Assembly (NCBI GenBank): GCA_951802425.1
Contig: OX637794.1
Coordinates: forward strand, 2,976,001 to 3,040,000
Source of the DNA: Clavaria fumosa
Lineage: Eukaryota > Basidiomycota > Agaricomycetes > Agaricales > Clavariaceae
Direction: 5' to 3'
Length of the DNA: 64,000 nt
Numbering within the stretch: position 1 is the first letter of the stretch; each line of letters begins with the position of its first letter. Of this stretch, positions 43,550 to 52,814 are shown piece by piece. A model generated the notes under the pieces. The model had not been told where the DNA came from. It saw only the letters and a program-made list of their open reading frames with translations, and searched no databases. The position numbers were made by a program, and so were the translations under genes.

Positions 43550-43622
43550 GTTTGAGATAGGGGTCCAGGCTAGCCGGGTTAGGACACGGGGCTAGGGCGG
43601 ACAGGGGTTGATGTTAGTATTG
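43550..43622 (-). repeat. Orphan family-B leader and primer site
   Basis: 73 bp matching the sequence just inside a family-B 5' LTR (compare 17823-17894), ending with the primer site at 43611-43620. It abuts the LTR at 43623, which also serves as the 3' LTR of B2. It is therefore the remnant of a second, truncated family-B copy in tandem with B2. The junction with the G LTR shares TGACA with the missing B sequence. Confidence 0.85.
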
Positions 43623-43927
43623 TGTCAGACTTAGTCTCACAGTTCACACAACTTAACGTAAGGTCGATGATGACGATACTAACATAAGGGGAAAAGGGTA
43701 CAAGTAAGAAAACGACGTGGTATATATAGCGAGCGGTTCGGGAGTTGCCGGCGTTCCCATGCTCGGACCCCGTGCGTCACGTGATGCGTCCAGGCCCGGG
43801 TCACGTGATTTTCCCATTATGTAATCCACCACCCGTTCGGGTCACGTGACTCGTCCGCAAACTTCCCGCAACTCTTTTGCGATCCTTTCTTGGCCTTTCC
43901 AACCTGCTTATGTAAGCGATCCTGACA
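43623..43927 (-). repeat. LTR shared by B2 (3') and the truncated tandem copy (5')
   Basis: 305 bp, TGTCAG...CTGACA. On its left is family-B leader; on its right the B2 polypurine tract and pol end. Confidence 0.92.
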
Positions 43928-43938
43928 TCACCCCCCTC

Positions 43939-46900
43939 TTAAGGCTGGGCGTCTCGACCTGCCAACTTCACCTTGTCAGGGTATTGCTGGAAGAAGTCCC
44001 GGAGCAACAGTGCAACGTTAGTGAGGTTGCGACGAGGTTCCCAGGTGTTCTCCTCTGCAGGGTATCCTAACCACTTCACCAAATACTTCACTCCCCGTCC
44101 AACCTTTTTGACATCAAGAATTTCCTCCACCTCATACTCCAAGTGGTCATCATCAATCGTGGGGGGTGGGGGTGGAGGCAAGTTCTGGGAAGGGAAAGAG
44201 GGAGCAATATACGGGGTGAGTAGCAACTCATTGAAAACCCGGTGAATGCGCCATGCTCGGGGGAGCTTGAGTCGGTATGCTGCTGGTCCGACCTTCTCTT
44301 CGATAGTGAAGGGTCCAGCCCGCTTGTTGTCAAGCTTCTTGGATGGTCGATCCATTTTCAGGTTCTGGGTATCCAGCCAGACTAAGTCCCCCTTTGAGTA
44401 TTCCCAACTCGGGCGCTTTCCTTTATCATAGCTAGCCTTCATCGCATCTGCCACCTTCCCCATTGCATCCCTGGCTGCTCTTCGGGATTCCATGAGCTTG
44501 GCCATCCACTTGTCTGCTGCAGGGTTCACTTCAGAGGGCGGCCGGATACCACCATTCCAAGGGTGCTGGCCATACTCCAGATAGAAAGGTGTGAATCCAG
44601 TGGCTGAGTGCTCACGGTTATTGAGCACGAATTTGGCTGTGGATAGTCACTCTGCCCAATCATCCTGCAGATGGTCAACATAGGCCTGGAGATATACTTC
44701 AACCTCCTGATTGACCCGCTCTGTCTGTCCATCTGTTTGTGGGTGGAAGGCAGTGCTTGGGTTCGCCTTAACTCCAATCATCCCATAAAACTCCCTCATG
44801 AATCTGGACACAAATTGGGTTCCCCGGTCACTCACAACTTTCTGCGGGACTCCATGGTTGCGGAAGACCCAGTCTTGAAGGATCCGAGCAGCACCAAGTC
44901 CCGTGAGGTCAAGGCCAATAGCTTCGATGAGAGTTCGTTTTGTAAACTTGTCGACAATGACAAGGATCGCATTGTGACCACATGAGAGGGGGAAAGGCCC
45001 AACAATGTCCCAAGAGATGACTGCCCAGGGGCTCTCAGGAACAGGGTGCGGATGGAGTGGAGCGGCGCGCCTGGTACGATCAGGCTTGATTCGTTGGCAT
45101 GTCTCGCATCCACCTGCATACTGATTGGAATCCTTCACCATGCCCACCCACCAGTAGGACCTCAGCAGAGCCGCCCTCAGTTTCCGTGGACCAGGGTGCC
45201 CTGCAATGGGGAGGTCATGCTCAAAGGTGAGCACTGCCTCATGTGCTTCTGGGGGCACCCAAGTGATTTCTGCCTTCCGCCAGAGTCCCATCCGATCTCT
45301 CGTCCACTCATCATCAAGCTCCTCCGGCTTCTGCACATATACCGCACTGTTTTTCTGGAGTAGCGTCTCCATCTCTGATGTGAACGATGTGCGGGTCTCA
45401 GCCTCTGGGAAGACCTGTACTGGTGCATCCTCCTCCACCATCTCTCCATAATCTGGCCTCCGTGAGAGTGCATCCGCTTTCGTGTTTGACTTCCCAGTAC
45501 GGTACTTGATCTCGAAGTCAAAGCACTGGAGCTCTCCAACCCAACGGACCTGCCTCGGTTTCAACTTCTGGGGCTTCCGGAAGTACTGGAGGTTAGCATG
45601 GTCCGTCCAGATTTCGATAGTCTCTTCCACCCCAATCAGGTAAGCCCGCCACTCGCGTAGTGCCCGGATTACAGCCAGGAACTCCTTGTCATACACATCG
45701 TAATTTTTCTCAGCTGCAGTGAGGGCTTTGGAGATATAGTCTACAACTCTCCAAGTCCCATCCACCTGCTGCTGTGAGAGAACTCCTCCAGTGGCCAAGT
45801 TGCTCGCATCCATTTCTACCTTCCATCTCCCTTTGTCTTGTGGTAGAGCCAAGACCGGGGCTGATACTAGTGCCAGGTGGAGATCTTGGAAGGCTGCTTC
45901 CTCCTCCTCCTCCCATCTCCACAGGACTTTCCCTGTCAGCCGGAAGAGTGATTTTGCCCAGGCAGAGAGATTCGGGATGTGCCGGTGGAGGTAGTTCAGC
46001 ATCCCATTGAATCTTTGTACCTCTTTCACATTTTTTGGTCTGGGCCAGTTATGGATCGCCGCGCCTTTAGCTGGGTCATGCTCTAGACGGTTGTGGGAGA
46101 TCTTCATCCCCAGGAAGAAAACCCCACTCTTCTCGAACTCGCACTTGCTGAGTCTGAGACACAGGCCATTCTCCCCAAACTTCTTCAAGACCCAATCCAT
46201 CCAATACCGATGTGTAGCCAAATCCTCTGCAAACACTATAACATCATCGACATAGGCTCGGACATGCCCCCCTGCAATCTCTTCTCTCAACACATGGTTC
46301 ATGAAGCGCTGGAAGGTTGCAGGCGCATTCTGCAGCCCAAACCACATAACTGCCGGTTCGAAGAGTCCACGAGGTGTTAGGAAAGCACAGCGGTGCTGAT
46401 GTTCTGGCCAGACCTGCATCGATGGGAAACCTCCCTTCACATCAATCTTGGAATAGATGGTCGCCCCCTTTAACACATCCACAGTGTCTCGTATGAGGGG
46501 GAGGGGGTACTTGTCTTTGATTAGATACAAGTTCAGCCTAGAGTAATCGATAATCGGCCGTAGCTTGTCCTTCTCACGTTTGAAGAAGAAGGGGCTCGCG
46601 TACGGGGACTTCGAAGGTTGGATTCGTCCAGAAGCTAGCTGCTCATCCACCCAGCGATTCATTTCCACCATCTCTTCTCGCATCAGAGAGTATAGCTTAG
46701 AGGAGAGGTGTCCAGGGTCTGTTTTAAACTCGATTTTGATATCAAAGTCAGGGTGGGAGCGGGGGAGCTCATCCCACTTTGCTTCACTAAAAACCAAAGG
46801 GTAGCAGCTGGGCCAATCAGGGGTAGGGCCAGTGTTGGGAAGACGGGTGTCCGGGATACTGGCCGAGGCCAGGGTACTCGCTTTTGGTGGACCTGAGGGT

Positions 46901-47562
46901 TGAACAGGGGACCAGTGGCTGTGTGGGGAGGAGGCACAGGAGTTGGGGCAGTGGGAGAGCCTTACTTCAGCTTTCACCCAGTCAATCTCTGGATTATGAC
47001 GCTTTAGCCAATCATGCCCAAGGATTGCTGTGTGGGACTGAGTCTTCCCTAGCAGGAAGTGGATCCGCTCCTGGTGATCGCCAACTGTCACAAGCAGCTC
47101 CATCCCATACCGGATCTTACCATCTCTGTTCTGTGTTCCATCCACATTATACATGGTGATTGGATTCAGCAAGGGAGATGGTTCCAATCCCACTTTTTTC
47201 GCCCACTCCAAGTCCATAAAGCAGTTGGTGCAGCCTGAATCGACAAGGGCTTTCGTAGTTGCCCCTTTGCCAGTGCTGAGAGCCTCCAGGTGCACCTGGA
47301 TGGAGAGCTCTCGGGGCATACGCAATAGGGTGTCCTTCAGCACCTCTGCAAGGTGCTTTGTTGGCTCCACTTGGCTGCTAGTCCCCTTTTCTCTTTTCAG
47401 TATTTCACTTTTAGTGGTTTCCATTTCCGCTTTGTCCTTCACCTCAGCCCCAATCCGGGTGTGTCTCCGCTGCAAGATAGTGTATTTTGGGATACTAACT
47501 GCGGGTACAGGGACGGGAGGGGGGCTGGGATATCTACTCCTGAGACTCCAGTTCGGACTCAC
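43939..47562 (-). pseudogene. Pol polyprotein of gypsy B2, one premature stop
   Basis: A 971-residue frame (47562-44647) covers protease, reverse transcriptase (AYVDDVIVFAED), RNase H, integrase zinc site (CETCQRIK) and catalytic core (ISWDIVG, VVSDRGTQF, QTERVNQE). It ends at a TGA (44647-44649) where B1 has TGG. The same frame continues from 44628 to 43939 with the end of integrase and the chromodomain. The stop arises from a G to A change that is not at a CpG. This is the best preserved pol in the window. Confidence 0.92.
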
Positions 47563-48564
47563 TGGGCCTTGTCTCCAAAATCCGGCTCCTCAACAGGAGC
47601 TCTCTTCTCTCTCTCGAGCAAATCCAGGCAGTCTCGGAGCAGTGCGATCTCGTTCTCATAGTCCTCTGCACTACGTGCCTGGCTTTCCACGGCGCGGACC
47701 TGCGGCCTCGGGATCTGCGGACGTGTGTCCTGGAGCTGGCAATCTCTCACCATGTGACCAGCTTGGCCACATCGGAAGCAGGTGCACAACACTCCAGGGG
47801 CACGGGCACGATCCACCACCATGGCATCACCAGCATTGGTGGGACACGGCATGGTGGGAGGGGCAGGGGTGCGGGCCAGAGGCTGGGCCAGGAAGGGACA
47901 GGGGGCTGGGGCGAAGCGGGTTTGTTGAGGGAGGGGGCGGCTGGTTGCGGGCAGAGCAGGACGCACAGAGTTCTGTTGTGCGATGACTCCATCGAGGCGA
48001 CGCTGCTGAGCGTCTAGCTTTTCGGCAAGTGCCTTCCACTGCACGTAGGTCTCTGGCATTGGCGAAACACCATAGACCTTTCCCACTAGCCTCCTGCTCA
48101 GATTCGACTCCAGCCAATGGACCAGGATGTCCGAATCAGCCACTTCTGTCATCCCCACTCTTCGGAACATCGTTTCGAACTTTGCAAAGAACTCAGGTGC
48201 TGTCATGACACCCTGTTTCAACCTCGCAATATCTGCGAGGGCAGTCGCACGGTCGTTCGGGTCATCAAACGCTTGCTTCATCTCTTCCACAAATTCTGCC
48301 CAGGTTCCAACCTTGTTGTTACCCAGGATTTCTTCTCCCTTCACATTTGCCCATTCTGCGGCAAACCCCTCGCCAGTAATTTTGCTGAGGGTGTAGAGGA
48401 CCTTTGCCAGGTCTGTGGCATAGATTATCGGATTTGCCATAAACAGGAGGCGGAGCGACCGGAGGAATGTACGGAAATTTTCTTTTTTGCCCATCGAATG
48501 GGGCGACAACTAAATCCAGCCTCGTGGCATGGACTTCAGGCAGGGCGACATGGTCAGCCATCAC
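47559..48564 (-). pseudogene. Gag of gypsy B2, frameshifted near its start
   Basis: The start MMADHVALPEVHATRLD is at 48564. An extra T near 48477 (within the T-run of FDGQKR) shifts the frame; the correct frame resumes at 48509 and stays open to 47559 with the gag core and a CCHC knuckle (CFRCGQAGHMVRDC). The TGA again overlaps the pol frame as GTGA. Otherwise as in B1. Confidence 0.88.
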
Positions 48565-49201
48565 AGACCCTGGTGGTGGTGATGGGGTTTCGGGGACGTC
48601 GGTAACGGGGGAATCGGGGGGGAGCTGGGCTCGACCCGGTCTTGGACGCAGACGCTGTAAATAGAATTCCGGGCCTTGGGCACTCAGGATTTCTTTGATC
48701 TCTTAGCAGTCCTGTCCTCTCAGGCTGCTCTCTATGTATCTAGGTACTTATAGAACTCTTATTCTATAAAACTTGTTGCTAGCGTGGGGCCCGAATGGTG
48801 TCCCAGGTGGTCACTCCACAACTCCTAGTGAGTTGCCCATGTGCCCTTCTGACAATGGTCACAGAGCAAGGGCCCTGTCCACTGGACCAGGAAACTACAG
48901 AAAAACTATGTATAGGGCCTTTCCGTGCCCTGTACACTACACGATTCACTGGTATGTAGCTGTAAAGCAAAGTTCCGGGCCTTTGGCACTCGGTGTCTCT
49001 TGGGGAGGGTCACAGTAGACTTCCTCCGGGTCTGGTCACGTGTATCTACACACAGTAAAATTTCACACGGTTCTGTTGCACACTGTGGGCAGGGTAAAGA
49101 GAAAGAGGATGAGGGGGATAAGCTGTCACAGAGTGTGACAGTTTGAGATAGGGGTCCAGGCTAGCCGGGTTAGGACACGGGGCTAGGGCGGACAGGGGTT
49201 G

Positions 49202-49211
49202 ATGTTAGTAT
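49202..49211 (-). promoter_or_regulatory. Putative self-primer binding site of gypsy B2
   Basis: ATACTAACAT on the element strand, 2 nt from the LTR, pairing with 49267-49276. Confidence 0.65.
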
Positions 49212-49213
49212 TG

Positions 49214-49518
49214 TGTCAGACTTAGTCTCACGGTTCACACAACTTAACGTAAGGTCGATGATGACGATACTAACATAAGGGGAAAAGGGTACAAGTAAGA
49301 AAACGATGTGGTATATATAGCGAGCGGTTCGGGAGTTGCCGGCGTTCCCACGCTCGGACCCCGTGCGTCACGTGATGCGTCCAGGCCCGGGTCACGTGAT
49401 TTTCCCATTATGTAATCCACCACCCATTCGGGTCACGTGACTCGTCCACAAACTTCCCGCAACTCTTTTGCGATCCTTTCTTGGCCTTTCCAACCTGCTT
49501 ATGTAAGCGATCCTGACA
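49214..49518 (-). repeat. 5' LTR of gypsy B2 (promoter LTR)
   Basis: 305 bp. U3 has three intact TCACGTGA palindromes (49368-49375, 49392-49399, 49433-49440) upstream of the TATA box. Confidence 0.92.
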
Positions 49519-49539
49519 GATAGTGATGTCAAAAACAAA

Positions 49540-49975
49540 TCCTGCGACTGACCAATGGTTGTCTGAGTCTTGGGCCTAGTCAGAATCAGTCCACATCCAC
49601 ACTGTTGTTCTTTCTGCCCATGAAGCCTGACATGAATTGGTTTCCCCAGTCACTGACAATCTTCCTAGGCATGCTGAACTGGCAGAACATGTGGTTCAGT
49701 AGTATCTTCACAGCCCTGGGGTATTCAGCATGACATTGATGGGTTCCAGTATCATGTACTTCATGCACTTGTCTCTGATAACCAGTATAGTGTTGTATCC
49801 ATTTGACACTGAGAGGGGGCCAATCAAATCACAAGAGATTACTTCCCAGGTGGCTGTTCAGGACTTCATGTGGGAAGAGGGGCACCATCCATTTGGGTCT
49901 GTTTGGTTTCATTCTCTGACATGTTTCACATCCTTTGATGCAGGTCTCAATATCTGCATCCATTCCCTGTGAGAC
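49540..49975 (-). pseudogene. Old gypsy integrase relic
   Basis: On the minus strand a decayed integrase core reads FDWPPLSVSNGYNTILVIRDKCMKYMIL, followed by a region ending near the second aspartate (LGKPIHV instead of SDRGxQF). Stops and frame changes are frequent. It is not family A or B. Confidence 0.65.
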
Positions 49976-50112
49976 TTGGAGTAAAGCAGAATTTGCTTTT
50001 TCCATGACTGCAGCTTGACAGAACCCAAGACTTATGGATGAAGGTGGGGGAAGTCAACCACTCAAGTTCATGGGTGAAGTTGAGTTTATGAAATTTAGAC
50101 TGGCATTGTTGT

Positions 50113-50620
50113 CAGTAGTGATGGGAAGGCTGGGCCAGGCTCAAAAGCCCTGGCTTAGGCTCAGCTTCATAGGGCTTGGGCTTTGATTGACCTCAAGCCT
50201 GGCCCTGTGGTAGAGCTCAGGCTCAGCTAGGGCCAGGCAGGGCTCAAGCTGGGGCTTTTACCACAGGAAGTGGGTATCAAATTTAATTTAGACCTAGTGA
50301 CAACATTTACAAGGTCAGAGTCACTCTCTAAACTGGCCATGTCACTCTCCTCCTCCTCTTCCTCAGCCAATGTGGTGATTTCTGGCTCTCAAAAGAGGAG
50401 GTCATTATGGTAAAAACACTTCAAACATTGAAGTGCCTCAACAATGTCACTTTTGAGGCAGTTGCAGCACTTTAACATTGTGATCCCAGCCACTGAGAAT
50501 GCATGTTCACTTGAGACTGAAGTTGCCATGATTGACAGGTAGTCAGCAGCCAAAGACCCCCAAATGGGGTAATGCCATACATTGACCTATCATTGGCATC
50601 AGCATAGGTCAGAACCATGA
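50113..50620 (-). pseudogene. hAT relic: 3' terminus and dimerisation domain
   Basis: A hAT-like tip (CAGTAGTGATGGGAAGGC) starts at 50113. It is followed by G/C-rich subterminal DNA with repeated GGCTCAGG and GGGCTTGGGC-like words (50125-50265). The minus strand at ~50590-50400 encodes LSIMATSVSSEHAFSVAG and SDIVEALQCLKCF, the hAT dimerisation domain. The rest is lost at the junction with the Harbinger relic. A third hAT lineage in the window. Confidence 0.65.
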
Positions 50621-50639
50621 GATAAGTGAGCACATACCC

Positions 50640-51319
50640 CCAAGTCTCTCAGAATGTACTCTGTGCTTCATCCATGGACATGCATTTCATATGCATTTCA
50701 TGTATGTCTTGCCTGGATGGGAAGGCAGTGCTCCAGACACACACATTTATGAAGATGCTCAGACAAGTGACTTCAAGGTACCGATGGGAAAGTACTATCT
50801 GGGTGATGGAGAATATGGTGGTTCTGAATTGCTTCTGGTCCCCTATCATGGGGTGAGATATCACTTGAAGGAGTGGGGCCAAGTGGGTGAGCAGTATGTT
50901 TGACTTGACAGCATAGAAGCTGCTTATAGTCTCTATTCTCTATCCCACAGCCTGAAGAATCACCAAGAACTCTTCAATCTTTGACACTCACAACTCCAAA
51001 ATGTAATTGAGCACATTTTTGGGGTCCTTAAGAAGCAATTCAAGGTACTTTTCATTGCACAAGAGTATGACCTCTGCACACAGGTGCAATTTGTTTCAGC
51101 CCTTGTGGTTGTCCACAATTTCATTTGTATCTATGATCCTGAAGACCTGCCTGAGGACCTTGATGCCACTGATGAAGATCATGATCTAGATCATGACCTA
51201 GAGCCTCATGGCAGGCTGCAGAACCATATCACAGCTGAGGGGCAAGTCCAGGCAACTACATGGAGAGATATTATTGTGAAGGCAATGTGGATGAATTATC
51301 AGGCATTGTGGCATTGATG
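50640..51319 (+). pseudogene. PIF/Harbinger DDE transposase, partial
   Basis: A DDE_4-type (Harbinger) nuclease. Recognisable blocks are YVLPGWEGSAPDTHIYEDA (50702), KVPMGKYYLGDGEYGG (~50780, second catalytic D), PYHGVRYHLKEWG, LQNVIEHIFGVLKKQFKVL (~51000, catalytic E) and ALVVVHNFI. An acidic tail ends at 51319. The N-terminal part with the first catalytic residue is missing, and there are frame changes and a stop near 50905. It lies tail to tail with a Myb/SANT-like gene, the usual Harbinger partner. Confidence 0.8.
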
Positions 51320-51351
51320 ATTTGTATTTACAAAGCTTGAATGGTATTATT

Positions 51352-52420
51352 TTACATGACACTGCAAGCTTTGATAAACTGAGTTTGGAGGAATTGAGTA
51401 CATGCAGCAGGCTTCTTGATTGCAAGATACACAGCAGCTGCTTTGATGCTGCCCATAATCATCTCTACTGCCTCATTAAATTCATCCCCAAACAGACCTT
51501 CACCATTTTTGATGGCTGTGATGATAGCTGCCTTGCAGGATACTAAATCTGTGGGTCCCTTGTCTGAAGTGAGCACAATGGAACTGGCAAGAGTCTTCAT
51601 TGCTTCCTGCATTGATTTCCCCATGCTTGCTGGACCCTGCCTTGCAGTGAGGCATTTGGACTTACAGTGGTCATTACCTGTAAGTTGGTGCTTCTGGGGT
51701 TATGGGTTATCATCCTGAAAAGCTCTCAGACAATGTGAAGATGTTACAATGTGAAAGATGCACACTACTGTCTTCATGGTCTGAATTGAGGGTCCTTTTT
51801 GCCTTCTTCCTTGCAATTTGCTTGGCCAGAGTATCCCATGGAATATAAATCATTGGATGGATATTGACTCAGAGTGTTGTCAGCCAGCCCAGAATACATT
51901 CTCTCTGGTTGCCCAGGTCCCATCTATCAGCTCTGAGATGTCATCATATAATGAAAATGCCCTCTTGTGCCATGGTCTTGCTTTCAGATGTTTCTGGAGT
52001 CCAAGAAATGAGCTTCAAAGTGGTGGTAGGCAAAGGATGACTCACCTCAAGGTATGCTTCCCATACATCAGCAGGTGCAGTTACTACTTTGTGCTCATCA
52101 TCCCAGCCAAATCCTGAGAGGCCACAGAGGTCCTTGAGTGTCAAATTCTTGCTTGAGCTCTGGAGCTGCTGTCATACAAATGTGTAGGACTTGCCTGGAG
52201 CACATACCTGTTGCCATCAACTTTCAATTGCTTGAATCTCCTTTGCAATGCCACCTGACACAGTCTCACTACCAGCCAAGGCCACCTCACATGAGGTGAA
52301 GGCCACTGGCTTCAGGTTGTTGTTGCCCCAGTTGCCCTTCACTTTCTCTCTAGCCAAAGTCTTGATTAGGAGAGCTTCATCTGCATAGGCTCTACCACTA
52401 TACATGTAACTACAATGCAC
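51352..52420 (-). pseudogene. Myb/SANT-like protein of the Harbinger element
   Basis: The accessory DNA-binding gene of PIF/Harbinger elements, which in known cases helps transposase bind the ends. On the minus strand the region reads VKGNWGNNNLKPVAF (~52340), LTLKDLCGLSGFGWDDEH (~52140) and ADVWEAYLEVSHPLP, matching the Myb/SANT-like family common in basidiomycetes. A C-terminal Ala/Lys-rich region follows at 51624-51352. Several stops interrupt it. Confidence 0.72.
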
Positions 52421-52814
52421 TCATAATATGCTACCTAGTCTATTGCATGCTATATAGTAATCCATACCATCTATGTAATTTTTCTCAAAACATCTACTGC
52501 AGCCTATATCAGTGTTGTGCTGGTCATGACCAGAAATGGAAGTCAAGTCACAAACCACATGACAGTTCTGTGACCAGTCATGACTGGTCATGGACCCTGT
52601 GACCAGGTAACCGTGCATGCCACAACCGTCATTGCCCACTCGCACTTACAACCGTGTTGTCCTTCATGCTGGCACTAATTATCTACTCATCTCTGTAGTC
52701 TGCAGAGCAAATCCCTCTTCACTTCACTCTGGACTCTGGAGTCTCCTCATTGTAATAGGCCCATTTCAATGCGACTTTGACTGCGCTCCACTGCGTGAAT
52801 GCCTCACATCCTCC

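Larger units (their letters stand above)
43623..49518 (-). mobile_element. Gypsy chromovirus B2, second copy of family B
   Basis: A 5,896-bp minus-strand element with 305-bp LTRs at 43623-43927 and 49214-49518. The right flank is GATAG; the left flank is family-B leader sequence, so no target duplication is expected. Structure is as in B1, with the integrase region intact where B1 has a 20-bp deletion. Confidence 0.94.

Noticed and set aside
50125..50265. Possible CRISPR-like array because of repeated GGCTCAGG words
   Set aside because: Repeats are short and irregular without unique spacers, and the host is a eukaryote. Subterminal hAT repeats explain them.
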